NCBI GenBank assembly: GCA_001972305.1
Contig: BDDD01005144.1
Coordinates: forward strand, 1-64,000
DNA from: Cephalotus follicularis
Taxonomy: Eukaryota > Streptophyta > Magnoliopsida > Oxalidales > Cephalotaceae
Reading direction: 5' to 3'
DNA length: 64,000 bases
Within the stretch, counting starts at the first letter, position 1. The number at the start of each line of letters is the position of its first letter. The notes beneath the pieces are model-generated. The model did not search any database, had not been told where the DNA came from, and worked only from the letters and a program-made list of their open reading frames with translations. The translations under genes and the position numbers were made by a program. Of the stretch, positions 46,185-58,214 are shown piece by piece.

Positions 46185-46385
46185 TCGACAGAAAAACAGA
46201 GCATAGCGCCAACGCCCAGAATCTAAGCGTCAGTGCTTAATACATGCTCAGAATTAGTTTTGTAAAATATGTAAAGCGTCGATGCCTAAATTAAAAGCGT
46301 CAGCGCTTTAACTCTAAATTAGGGCTCATAATTTAAAATTACACAAAGCGACGCCGCTTTAAGAAAAAGCGTCGACGCTTTAGTC
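46185..46385. repeat. AAGCGTCGACGCTT palindromes between pol and the envelope-like ORF
   Basis: Six or more dyads occur in 200 bp (gcgtcagtgctt, aaagcgtcgatgcc, aaagcgtcagcgcttt, aaagcgtcgacgcttta). The motif type equals that in the C3 LTR, although this is internal. Confidence 0.75.
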
Positions 46386-46524
46386 GGATTATAAAACAGA
46401 TTCCTTCATCTGTCAAACTTTTCTAGCGCAAAAAATAAATCCCTAAACCCCAAAACTCATATCTGGCGATTTTAGACAGACTTCCTTCCAAAAATCGTTC
46501 CCAAACTACCGCCAATCTTCAAAG

Positions 46525-47718
46525 ATGCCTAGAAGTAAGCAGATTGAGGTGGGGCAAGGATCAAAAATGAAGACAAAGCATCTTGGGGAAAATAAGAAAA
46601 GGAGAGCTGCCGATCCACCCTCACCAGAAGAGATTCCTCCTGTCATAAGGTATCCCGAAGCTTATTTTAACAGTAAAATTCTTGTAGGGAAGACTCTAGA
46701 CTTTGATTTTTACAATAGAGAAGTGTTCCCCATTGTAGGATGGTTGGAGGGACAAGGTTTATCTCCTTTATTTAGTATAAATTTGCCTCATTATCCCGAT
46801 TTAATGAAGGAATTTTATGTAATTATCTTTTCTAGTTCTAGTGCAAGCATGAGCACAAGAGTTAAGTACACGGAGATAAAATTTAATTACGCAACCTTAG
46901 CTTCAATTCTAGAGATTCCATGTGAAGATGCTAGGGGATGGAATCAATGAAATTGGATTATTGATGATGCATTTAACAAAGAAAAATGTGTACGAATGTT
47001 ATTTGGAGAGAATGCTGATGTGATGAAACGAATGTACACTAGGAAACTTAGTTTGCATCATAGGTTTCTACACCGTGAAGTAGCCACACACATATTACCA
47101 AAGGCCGGTGGTTTTGATGAAGTGACCCACATGGAAGCTTACACAATGTTCCATATAATCAAGGGTCAAAAGATCAATGTACCTATTCTAATCATCAATC
47201 ATATGCACGCTATGCACAATAGGGAAAACGCACGTTTACCCTATAGTAATATCATCACAAAAATCCTCATGCATTTTGGAGTAGACTTGAGTGGAGAACT
47301 ACATCATATACTCCAAAGTGAAGATACGTTAGGCAAGGGGACTCTAGGAAGAATGGGTTTTAAAAAGCATAAGAGGCTAGGTACTTGGATCCCTAGAGAA
47401 GAGGATTCAAATAGGATGATTGAAGATAAGGAAGGGGAAGAAATAGGTGATGAAGCTTAAGGAGAAGCTGCACATGAGCCTTAAGTCGATCCGCTACAGA
47501 ATGTCAACATACCAAGCACTCAATTAGAAGCACTCTTGGAAGCGATCAAAGGAATACAACAAGAGGTCAAAGACATAAAGCTCGATGTTCAAGCCATCAA
47601 GAGAAGGCAAAAGAGAATGGCACAAAGATTAGCGGAAAAAAGAGAGGGTAGCAACGAAAGACTTTTCACTTCATCCTCAAGTGAAGACAATGAAGCTACT
47701 CAAAGAGAGGATGAATGA
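46525..47718 (+). pseudogene. C3 envelope-like / plant transposon-protein-like ORF with three stops
   Basis: One frame of about 398 codons starts MPRSKQIEVGQGSKMKTK, basic and polar. The central domain (residues about 45-300) contains MKEFYVIIFSSSSASMSTRV, YATLASILEIPCEDARGW, FLHREVATHILPKAGGF and PILIINHMHAMHN. This resembles the 'putative plant transposon protein' family found as the extra ORF after pol in SIRE elements. In-frame stops lie near 46948, 47458 and 47482. The C-terminus (LLEAIKGIQQEVKDIKLDVQ) is a predicted coiled coil with heptads. I see no clear signal peptide or membrane span, so a membrane envelope role is not supported here. Confidence 0.75.
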
Positions 47719-48106
47719 GCTACTAATGAGTTGGGAGACTTGGATGGAAACAACGACAACGAAGATACTCCCATGGACAACTGAGCATTATGCATTTCAT
47801 TTTTCATTTTGCATTATGATGGTTTTTGGTGTTTTTGAAAAATAACTTGATAAACTTGTAATGAAGTCTGTTGATTAACATTATGATATTTTTCAATCTA
47901 TTTGTATGTTTGAACTGCGAAAACAATATTTGTAAGATTGATATTTTGTTGAATGATTGTCAATGGTTGAATATTCAATGATTTCATAATATTGAGTTAT
48001 ACATTAGATATCTTGAAATAGGATATTATTAATAGTTGAATATGTTTAATGGAATGATTATAAGTGTATTGATTGAAAATAGTTCAATCCTTTTTGAAAT
48101 CATAAC
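47719..48106 (+). other. C3 3' untranslated region
   Basis: AT-rich sequence between the extra ORF and the purine tract; no gene is seen. Confidence 0.6.
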
Positions 48107-48118
48107 AAAAAGGGGGAG
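48107..48118 (+). other. C3 polypurine tract
   Basis: AAAAGGGGGAGA is the classic SIRE-type tract. The 3' LTR should begin within a few bases, but the sequence after it (tggtatattgtagg) does not match the 5' LTR. Confidence 0.8.
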
Positions 48119-48120
48119 AT

Positions 48121-48284
48121 TGGTATATTGTAGGAAGCAATGAGAAAATATAGGAAGAGATGGGAAGATAATTGATAGGGAGAAAGCAAATGACAAGTTT
48201 ATTATATTGTAGGAAGTAATGAGAAAATATAGGAAGATATGGGGAGATAATTGATAGGGAGATACATATAAAATCAACCATAAC
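48121..48284. repeat. Two direct copies of an about 55-bp unit, 82-bp offset
   Basis: tattgtaggaagcaatgaga (about 48125) and tattgtaggaagtaatgaga (about 48207) start two near-identical stretches ending in gataattgatagggaga. They replace the expected 3' LTR. Origin unknown; they could be S3 sequence or part of another LTR. Confidence 0.65.
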
Positions 48285-48580
48285 AGATTGGGTTTTGTCC
48301 AGAATTTAACCGATACGAACAAAAATTGGATGTTTAGGACATACCACTTGGCCTATTTTCCGAATTTAACAGTCTTTTTAGAAAAACATTACTTAATTTA
48401 CAGTAAGGAAAATTTATTTGTTATGCAGAAACCATTATAATAAAATCATAAAAAAATTTATTAATGTTGTGATGCATATGTCATGAAAGGCAGAAAAACA
48501 GACTAACAATTAGACAGACAGACAGACAGAAAGCCATGTAGGCTCACAGACACAGACTGTACTAGGACACGAATGTCATA
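48285..48580 (-). mobile_element. S3: Gypsy-type LTR (reverse), right part
   Basis: AT-rich sequence ends with (GACA)n at about 48513-48530 and GAATGTCATA at 48580. The left boundary with C3-derived sequence is uncertain. TSD AGGCA follows at 48581-48585. Confidence 0.6.
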
Positions 48581-48585
48581 AGGCA

Positions 48586-51278
48586 GAGCAAGCGTTTTTT
48601 CAGTTTGTGTCTTTTTAGTTGTCGCGCATAACCTCTTCGTTTCTTGCACCTGATTTGATGGACTGATCTCAACCATTTAATCTTGCAGGGATCACATTGG
48701 AGAAGTTTCTTTACGCTTCTTCGAATTTCAAAGCTTTAGCTCTCCCGAATTTCTCAATATTTTCAAACTTCAAATTGATCTCTCCTCAATTCTTATTTAT
48801 GAAAATCTCAGGTAAGCTGTTTTTCGCTATTTGTTTTGCAAAACTGTTTGGGTGTCTTTTGGGTTGTCCTTGGCTTTTCATCTTCTCTCCATTTCTCTCC
48901 TCTTCGCGAATCTCCAGATGGCTAGGGTTAAACAAACCACCAGACAAACCACTACTCCTGAAGAGGTGCGCCATGTGGTAGGAGAGGTGAATGTCACCGA
49001 GCGTCCTCTTGGTGCAGAGGAGGCCATGGAAGCCGCCGTTGCGGGTGCTCCTAATGTCACCTCTACCGAGGCCGGGGTCTAAGTCTTTAGGACTCACTTT
49101 GATAGGAGTGTGCTCACTGGTGACAAAGCGAGAAATCAGGCGAAAAAATACTATTTCCCGAGGAGCTTAGAGTTCTTGCTCCCCCGATATCCCAAGGAGA
49201 CCACAGAGAGCAAACCTTGTCTCTTTGTGGTGTTTGAGGATGCTCTGTAGCACGGCCTGAGACTCCCCATACCACCTTTTGCCATTGCAATTTTGAGGCA
49301 CTTCCAAATTCACTCTTCGCTGCTTCAAGCGCAATCTTGGGCCTTTATCATAGGCTTCTTGGTGAAGTGTTTGGAGATGGGGGTGACAACGACGGTGGAG
49401 CTCTTCATGGAGTTTCACTCCCTCAATGCATCTTCTGGCAAGCGCAGATACTATTTCAAGTAGAGCATTGGTCAGAACAAGAAGCTGTTGGTGGATCTCA
49501 CAAAGTCCGCAAAGGCTGGAGGGGAAGGTACTTCCTTGTTAGGAATCTCCCCGGCTTCACTCACTGCCACTGGTGCGACTCGTTGGTTACCCAACGTCTT
49601 AATCAGAGGAAAATTTTGACTGCAACAGAGAAGACAGACCCGGTGAAGCTCTCTGCTTTGGAGCCAGAGGAAGTGAACTCTACCATCTTCGAGGATCGTT
49701 TGTGTCGTGTCGAGCTGAGCATGTCCCCTGATCGGCGTTATGCCTTGGATGAGGAAGAGGAGATCCTAGTAGGGATAGAGAGAGAAGGTTCAAGAGAGCA
49801 GAGAAGAACCCATGGCCTTGCCCATTACCGAGGGGGAAAGCTGTATTAAGCCTTCCTCACCTCTTATGTATCCAATGTCTTCATTTTTTTAGTTCTATCA
49901 TTATTCTTTGTCATACTTTTAACTCTATTCATGTGGTTCTCTGCAGCAGTGGTTTCTCGGCGATCTTCAGCTGACATCTTGAACGTTGCTAACGAGAAAG
50001 CAAAGATTGTTGCCGAGGAGAAGTGGAGAGCTCTGGAGAAAGTTGTTGCGGCAACCAAGAAGAGAGCAGAGAAAGAAACTACTGCTACCGCTGCTGAGGC
50101 TACTACTGACAAAGCTGCTGCTAAAGCCACTAGGGCAAGGTCTGCTCGTGGAAAACATACTGCAGATGACCTGCCCCCTCCATCTAAAAATCAAAAGAAG
50201 AGAAGAGATGGAGAAGGCTCTTCTCGGGGTCGATCTGGTGTGCCCCCCGAGGTGAATTCTAGGGACCCTGCCGACCTTGGTGTGCCTGTGGATGTTGGCC
50301 GAGTAGAATAGGAGCTCGAAGCACTGAGCAACTCAGGTGTTAGCTTGAACACTCCAAGGGTGGCAGTTGAGCTCAGCAGGTTGTGCCTCCTTCCTGCCGA
50401 GATGGATGCGAGGAAGGGTTGGACTATCAACCAACTTTGGATCCACTACCTTTAGAGAAACATTAGGGTATGTAACTTTATCCTATTTCTTTTTAAGTGA
50501 ACTCTCTACTCTTCTCTTGACTTTGGTCTTTCTTTTCTAGGCTCTGAATGACGCCTATATACTGCTGGGAAGTGCCAAGGATAACTGTGAGCTCATTGAC
50601 CAACTTCGCACTAAGATTTCTGAGCTCAAGCAGTTGGCTAAAGCAATCCACGCCCAGCTGGAGGATGTGCTCGGAGCTCAGGAGTTAGACCTGGAGGAAA
50701 AAAGGCAGGCTCTGGAAGCTCTTGACAAGGCGAAGGAGGATGAATAGAAACTCGTACAAACTAATAAGATTCTTGGCGATGCGTTAATGGCCCCGGAGGA
50801 AAGGTTCTCAGGGATCCAGGAAACAGAAGCTACTCAGACTCAAGCGGCAGTTGGAGAAGCTCTTGCTGAGTTTAAAGCTTCAGCTGAGTTCTGGGGTGCT
50901 CTGGCTAAGGCCGTGGATGACCTTAGGGCTTCCAAAGATTTTGAAGAGGAAGTTCTTAGGGAGTCCGCGATACTCTATCGCAGGGGATTTTATACTTGCC
51001 GCAACTGGGTCGCTCATCATCTAGAAACTCCTCTAGATTCTATCATATGTTGTCCGTCGATGGACCAGATTGATTTTTCCCCGAGGATATTGACGCAAAG
51101 GAAGTGAAAGCTCTCCTCGACTTCAAGAAAAATGAAGAGGTGCAAAGGGCAGAGCAATTAGGCACAATTGTTCCTTACTTTGGTCCTAGTGCAGAGGATG
51201 TTTTGTCCCCTAAACCTGTGAACTTCCAAAAGCCTGTTTTTCCTCTTGTACATAATATCCCTTCATGGGACGATCGAT
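48586..51278 (+). pseudogene. T1: multi-exon Transposase_28-like (putative gypsy type transposon) gene, decayed
   Basis: A leader exon ends CTCAG before gtaagctg (48811), and an acceptor (tctccag) precedes ATG at 48918 (MARVKQTTRQTTTPEEVRHV). The domain region contains FPRSLEFLLPRYPKETTE and LRLPIPPFAIAILRHFQIHS, followed by SWAFIIGFLVKCLEMGV, resembling the plant family named putative gypsy type transposon. Stops lie at about 49080, 49248 and 49460, with a frameshift near 49490. Further exon-like parts follow an acceptor at about 49946 (Ala/Lys-rich, KNQKKRR basic motif) and gtatgtaac...ttttctag (about 50469-50540; coiled coil, then ILYRRGFYTCRNWVAHHLET). The last coding-like part (51104-51278) ends where the satellite begins. 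Such proteins occur as extra ORFs of Tat-group Gypsy elements; their function is unknown. Confidence 0.65.
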
Positions 51279-54200
51279 TTCGAGGTCAAATTCGCATTCT
51301 GAGATCGTTTAATGCGTCAATTTATCGTTTTTATATCTCTAGGGGCGTAATCGTAAATTTTGAAAATTCATGTTTTCAGTTGTTTCAACGTTTCTTTTTG
51401 CAGACATTACAAATGAATTGTCATAAGTTTTTTGCCTGTATTTCGGGGTAAAATTAGCGATCCGATATCGTTTAGTGCGTCAATTTAGAATTTTTATATC
51501 TCTAGGGGCGTAATCGTAATTTTGAAAATTCATGTTTTCAGTCGTTTCAACGTTTCTTTTTGCAGACAGTACAAAGGAATCCTCACAAGTTGTTTGCACT
51601 GATTTCGGGGTCAAATTCGAATTCCGATATCGTTTAGTACGTAAATTTATCGTTTTTATATCTCTAGGGGCGTAATCGTAAATTTTGAAAATTCATGTTT
51701 AAAGTCGATTCAACGTTTCCTTTTGCACATAGTACAAATGAATCGTCGTACGTTGTTTGCACTGATTTGAGGGTCAAATTAGCGTTCCGAGATCGTTTAG
51801 AGCGTCAATTTATCGATTTTATATCTCTAGGGGCGTAATCGTAAATTTTGAAAATTCATTTTTTAAGTCGTTTCAATGTTTCTTTTTGCAGACACCACAA
51901 ATAAATCGTCATAAGTGCTTTGCCGCAACTTTGGGGTCAAATTTGCGTTCCGAGATCGTTTAGTCCGTCAATTTATCGTTTTTATATCTTTAGGGGCGTA
52001 ATCATAAATTTTCAAAATTCATGTTTTCAGTCTTTTGAACGTTTCTTTTTTATTACAGTACGAATGAATCGTCACAAGTTGTTTGCCGGCATTTCGGGGT
52101 CAAATTAGCGTTCCGAGATCGTTTAGCGCGTCAATTTATTGTTTTTATATCTCTAGGGGCGTAATCGTAAATTTTGAAAATTCATATTTTCAGTTGTTTC
52201 AATGTTCTTTTTGCAGATAATATAAAGGAATTTTCATAAGCTCTTTGCACTGATTTCGGGATCAAATTCGTATTCCGAGATCGTTTAGGGCGTAAATTTA
52301 TCGTTTTTAAATCTCTAGGGCCGTAATTGTAAATTTTAAAAATTCATGTTTTCAGTCGGTTCAACGTTTCAATTTGCAGACAGTACAAATGAATCGTCGT
52401 AAGTTTTTTGCCGGTATTTCGGGGTCAAATTAGCGTTCTGAGATTGTTTAGCGTGTCAATTTATCGTTTTTATATCTCTAGGGGCGTAATCTTAAATTTG
52501 AAAAATTCATATTTTCAGTCGTTTCAACGTGTCTTTTTGCAGACTGTACAAAGAAATCCTCATATGTTGTTTGCGAGGATTTCAGGGTCAAATTCGCGTT
52601 CAGAGATCATTTAGTGCTTCAATTTATCGTTTTTATATCTCTAGGGGCGTAATCGTAAATTTTGACAATTCTTGTTTTCAGTCGTTTCAATGTTTCTTTT
52701 TGCAGACAGTACAAATGAATCGTCGTAAGTTTTTTGCCGCGATTTCGGGGTCAAATTCGCGTTCCGAGATTGTTTATTGCGTTAATTTATCGTTTTTATA
52801 TCTCTAGAGGCGTAATTGTAAATTTTGAAAATTCATGTTTTCAGTCGTTTCAACATTTCCTTTTGTAGACAGTACAAATGAATCGTCTTAAAGTTGTTTG
52901 CACTAATTTTATGGTCAAATTAGCGTTCCGAGATCGTTTAGTGCGTCAATTTATCATTTTTATATCTTTAGGGGCCTAAACGTAAATTTTGAAAGTTTAT
53001 GTTCAAGTCGTTTCAACGTTACTTTTTGCAGACAGTACAAAGGAATCCTTATAAGATGTTTGCACTGATTTCGGGGTCAAATTCGCGTTCAGAGATCGTT
53101 TAGTGCGTCAATTTAGCATTTTCTAGGGGCGTAATCGTAATTTTGCAAATTCATGTTTTCAGTCGTTTCAACGTTTCTTTTTGCAGACAGTACAATGAAA
53201 TCCTCATAAGTTGTTTGCACTGATTTCAGGGTCAAATTCGCATTCCGATATCGTTTAGTGCGTAAATTTATCGTTTTTATATCTCTAGGGGCGTAATCGT
53301 AAATTTTGAAAATTCATGTTTAGAGTTGATTCAACGTTTCCTTTTGTAGACAGTACAAATGAATCGTCGTACGTTGTTTGCACTGATTTGAGGGTCAAAT
53401 TAGCGTTCCGATATCGTTTAGAGCGTCAATTTATCGATTTTATATCTTTAGGGGCGTAATCATAAATTTTGAAAATTCATTTTTTAAGTCGTTTCAATGT
53501 TTCTTTTTGCAGACACTACAAATAAATCGTCGTAAGTCCTTTGCCGCAACTTCGGGGTCAAATTTGCGTTCCGAGATCGTTTAGTCCATCAATTTATCGT
53601 TTTTATATCTCTAGGGGCGTAATCATAAATTTTAAAAATTCATGTTTTCAGTCTTTTGAACGTTTCTTTTTTATTACAGTACGAATGAATCGTCACAAGT
53701 TGTTTGCCGGTATTTCGGGGTCAAATTAGCGTTCCGAGATCGTTTAGCGCGTTAATTTATTGTTTTTATATCTCTAGGGGCGTAATCGTAAATTTTGAAA
53801 ATTCATGTTTTCAGTCGTTTCAATGTTCTTTTTGCAGATAGTACAAAGGAATCCTCATAAGTTTTTTGCACTGATTTCGGGGTCAAATTCGCATTCTGAG
53901 ATCGTTTAGTGCGTAAATTTATCGTTTTTAAATCTCTAGGGCCGTAATTGTAAATTTTAAAAATTCATGTTTTCAGTCGGTTCAACGTTTCATTTTGCAG
54001 ACAGTACAAATGAATCGTCGTAAGTTTTTTGCCGGTATTTCGGAGTCAAATTAGCGTTCTGAGATTGTTTAGCGTGTCAATTTATCGTTTTTATATCTCT
54101 AGAGGCGTAATCTTAAACTTGAAAAATTCATGTTTTCAGTCGTTTCAACGTTTCTTTTTGCAGACTGTACAAAGAAATCCTCATATGTTTTTTACGAGGA

Positions 54201-55599
54201 TTTCGGGGTCAAATTCGCGTTCAGAGATCATTTAGTGCTTCAATTTATCTTTTTTATATCACTAGGGGTGTAATCATAAATTTTAAAATTTCATGATTTC
54301 AGTCGTTTGAACGTTTCTTTTTTATTACAGTACAAATGAATCGTCGCAAGTTGTTTGCCAGTATTTCGGGGTCAAATTAGCGTTCCGAGATCGTTTAGCG
54401 CGTCAATTTATCTTTTTTATATCTCTAGGGGCGTAATCGTAAATTTTAACAATTCATGTTTTCAGTCGTTTCAACGTTTCTTTTTTTATACAGTACAAAT
54501 GAATCGTCGTAAGTTGTTTGCACTGATTACGGGGTCAAATTCGCGTTTCGAGATCCTTTAGTGCGTCAATTTATCGTTTTTATATCTCTGGGGGCGTAAT
54601 CGTAAATTTTTAAAATTTATGTTTTCAGTCGTTTCAACGTTTCTTTTTGCGGACTGTACAAAGGAATTCTAAGAAGTTGTTTGCATGGATTTCAGGGTCA
54701 AATTCGCGTTCCGAGATCGTTTAGTGCGTCAATTTATCGTTTTTATATCTCTAGGGGCGTAATCATAAATTTTGAAAATTCGTGTTTTCAGTCGTTTCAA
54801 CGTTTCGTTTGGTAGACAGTACAAAGGAATCATCGTAAGTTGTTTGCACTGATTTCGGGGTTAAATTCACATTCCGATATCGTTTAGTGCGTAAATTTAT
54901 CGTTTTTATATCTCTAGGGGCGTAATCGTAAATTTTGAAAATTCATGTTTTCAGTCGATTCAACGTTTCCTTTTGTAGAGAGTACAAATGACTCGTCGTA
55001 CGTTATTTGCACTGATTTGAGGGTAAAATTAGCGTTCCGAGATCGTTTAGAGCGTCAATTAATCGTTTTTATATCTCTAGGGGCGTAATCATAAATTTTG
55101 AAAATTCATATTTTAAGTCGTTTCAATGTTTCTTTTTGCAGACACTACAAATAAATCGTCGTAAGTTGTTTGCCGCAGCTTCGGGGTCAAATTTGCGTTC
55201 CGAGATCGTTTAGTCCGTCAATTTATCGTTTTTATATCTCTAAGGGCGTAAACGTAAATTTTAAAAATTCATGTTTTCAAACTTTTGAACGTTTCTTTTT
55301 TATTACAGTTCAAATGAATCGTCGTAAGTTGTTTGCCGGTATTTCGGGGTCAAATTAGCGTTCCGAGATCGTTTAGCGCGTCAATTAATCGTTTTTATAT
55401 CTCTAGATTTCGGGGACAAATTCGCGTTCCGAGATCGTTTAGTGCGTCAATTTATCGTTTTTATATCTCTAGGTGCGTAATCATACATTTTGAAAATTCA
55501 TGTTTTCAGTCGTTTCAACGTTTCTTTTTGCAGACAGTACAAATGAATCATCGTAAGTAGTTTGCACTTATTTTAGGGTCAAATTGGCGTTCCTAGATC
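51279..55599. repeat. 163-bp satellite, first array (about 26 monomers)
   Basis: Monomers repeat every 163 bp (positions of the atttcggggtcaaatt phrase). Conserved parts include gttccgagatcgtttag, ttatcgtttttatatctcta, ggggcgtaatcgtaaatttt and gtttcaacgtttctttttgc. A block of ten monomers repeats with an offset of 1621 bp (for example 51920 to 53541, 52408 to 54029), so it is a higher-order repeat. One fused, shortened unit lies near 55400. Short 60-90 codon ORFs here are by-products of the repeat. Confidence 0.95.
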
Positions 55600-57074
55600 A
55601 CACCCCGTTTTTCGGTCACTTACCATAAGACAACATATATGGTGATATCAGTATTAATATAAATTCTGGCATTTCATTCAACAGTAATTAAGCAATATGC
55701 GGAACCAGTCAATAAGCTGGAATATAAAATTACAAGCCATCCGCACGCATCCCATACTACGTGTGGGTATAAAACAACATTATCCTTAACATAAGGAAAA
55801 CAACATAACGAGGTATGATTCGTTCCTTACATTACAATACATCAAGAAAATAACAACCTTAAAGCGACAAAAGTAGAAGCTCTCCAAGCTTCAGCCGCAA
55901 CTCCCAGTCTTCGCTTAATCTGAAACTGTAGGGGGGTTAGCCGTTGACCTCACTTGGCTAAACAGGAAGATAATGTATGCAGAGGAATATATGAATGCAG
56001 TATGTATGACAGTTTATACAAAATATCATTTTCGTGAGCCAATATATAAGCAATCATGCCAAGTGGGCATAAACAGTACATATGCAAAGATACCGCACAA
56101 GGGTACAATCAATTCAGTCCAGTGGTTTGTCCGAAGACCAGTAGTGGGCTCAAGACGTCGCTAACCCCTAGCCTACGTCGAACCACCTAACTATCACCCC
56201 AACTCCGCTGATGATAGAAGGCAACAGTGCTGCCGGCATTTAGCGGGCAGATAACAGTACATGGTCTGTAATGCATATCAGTATGGTGGGTGCCCTGGCC
56301 AACTCCTGGCTCACAGGATCACCTCCGTAACCAGTGACATCTGCCATCACTCGATTACGGCAGTAGCATAGACAATCAATTCAATCAGTGCAATCAGTAA
56401 TAATACTACATATATAAATAATATGCAATATCAAAATGTTTTCTTTAGAAACATATAACATTCAGTAATCGTACATCTCAGTGAGGGAAACGATATCAGT
56501 ACAGTAGTGGTTTTCAGGTGAGGAAACAAAACAGTAGCCTCTCATGTAGGAGGAAAATCAGTAGTTTCTTTTAACAATAAGTGTTCTTTTGAAAGTGATA
56601 GTAAATATCATAAATCGTGCATATAGCACACAGTTGATTCAATAATTAGAATCTGAAACAGTAGGCGAAAACAGTATTTCAAAATCAATAGTTGATAAAT
56701 CAGTAGTGAATAATTCGGTACTCCTTTGAAAATGATAGTGAATTATCACGATTTTGGATCAAGTCCAATAAATGGTTTTAATCTTAAAACTATCAGTAGT
56801 AGTGGTGTTAGTAGCCACAAAACAGTAGGTATATACTACACAAGTAGCATATATGATAACATTAATCAGAACAATAGTTCTTGTCGATAATAACTTTCAT
56901 TAAAGTGGTGTTAAAACCATAATTCGTGCATATAGCACATAATTCGTCCGATCAGTGAAATATCAGTAATAATGATGTTAAATGACATCAACAGTGCATA
57001 CTATATGATGGTAGTAAATACAGATCAATAGCAATGCAAAACAGTAACAATTCAATTGATGATATGCAATTTCT

Positions 57075-57195
57075 GCCCAGAACAGTCGACTGCTTTCAAG
57101 ACCAGTCGGCTGTTGGGTTGAGTAGTTGACTGCCAGGCCTTGCCAGTCGACTGTATTGCTTAAGTAGTCGACTGCTTTCAATGGCAGTCGACTGT
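57075..57195. repeat. CAGTCGACTG palindrome cluster in S4 (first)
   Basis: Six units of about 20 bp are present, four of them exact or one-off cagtcgactg, separated by ctttcaa or similar spacers. Confidence 0.85.
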
Positions 57196-58214
57196 TTTTG
57201 CCCAGAATGCAGGCAGAACAGTTTATGTGTAGTGCAATTCAATGCCAAATCAATTCAATGCAAGTAGAAAGTAACATACATGAAATGCATGATCATATCT
57301 TCCAAAACATACTACCCCTACCTCAATTTGCTATCCCAAGATCAATTGTGTGATCTTTCTCTTTAAAGTTTCCAAGCATTTCCAAGCTTTCCACCAACAA
57401 TTCTTTAATCTTAGCAGGTTCCAATCTATACATGCATGTTATGGATACATGCAATCAGTGACAGTAGATTCACTGATTCTCACAACCATTTCAATCGGTA
57501 GCTTAAGTCAATAATTCGTTAAGCTTTATTTCAACTTCCATATTACCACCTCTTATGCACTTATCAACTACCTCAATTCAATTTCTCTTAGTGAACAGTA
57601 GGTGTATATGCATTTTCATGAGGAATTCAGTAGTTATGGCAACTAAAAACAATCCTCAATCAGTTGGAGATTAATCATTCTCATACTTATGAACCATAGC
57701 ACCATTCCATTCAATCATAGAAATGATAACCAAGACCATGTAACACAAGATTAAGCATTCCTAGATACCTTACCATCAGATTACAATTACACAAGGTTCG
57801 AATTGAAATTACCAGGAGGAGCCAAAAGCTTGAGTTCCTTGTTCACTCACTCTCCAAGTCTCCAACTTCAAGCATGCAATTTCCAATTCTTTATGCACTC
57901 CTTCAATTCCCCAGCAATTCCCTCTTTTTACAGTGCTTCTAACACTCACAATACCCTCACATTCAAATGATATAAGCCACAAATTAGCCAGAGATCATTT
58001 GCTCTAACTCTTCCCACATTTCCTTCTCTCTCACATGCACTTGTTTCTTGCTAATTTCTCCTTTCAATGTTGCAGGTGCAGGTCTGGCATTGCAGAGCAC
58101 ATGCAAGGGTTGTCTTTGCATGTCATGGACGTTTGTGCATGCCCCCGACACCTGTCCTTAAGCATGCCACGCCTAAGCTCAGTTTGACACCTGCACAGAC
58201 ACATGTTCTATCAA

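Larger units (their letters stand above)
40318..48121 (+). mobile_element. C3: SIRE-type Copia with envelope-like ORF, inserted in S3
   Basis: Order on the plus strand is 5' LTR, gag, zinc-knuckle array, protease, integrase, RT, RNase H, envelope-like ORF, purine tract. A coding region after RNase H and a long acidic, coiled-coil Gag are typical of the SIRE/Maximus lineage. The primer-binding site and the first part of gag are deleted, and the 3' LTR is not recognisable after the purine tract. Stops and frameshifts occur in gag, RT and the envelope-like ORF, but the protease-integrase frame is intact for 533 codons. Confidence 0.88.

Noticed and set aside
40313-48476. ATGCA as a firm TSD of C3
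   Set aside because: The base before the right ATGCA is not CA and the sequence there does not match the C3 LTR; kept only as a weak possibility.
48786-50430. Minus-strand ORFs across the T1 gene
   Set aside because: The plus strand carries the recognisable domain and plausible splice sites; the reverse frames are shadows of Glu/Ala-rich coding sequence.
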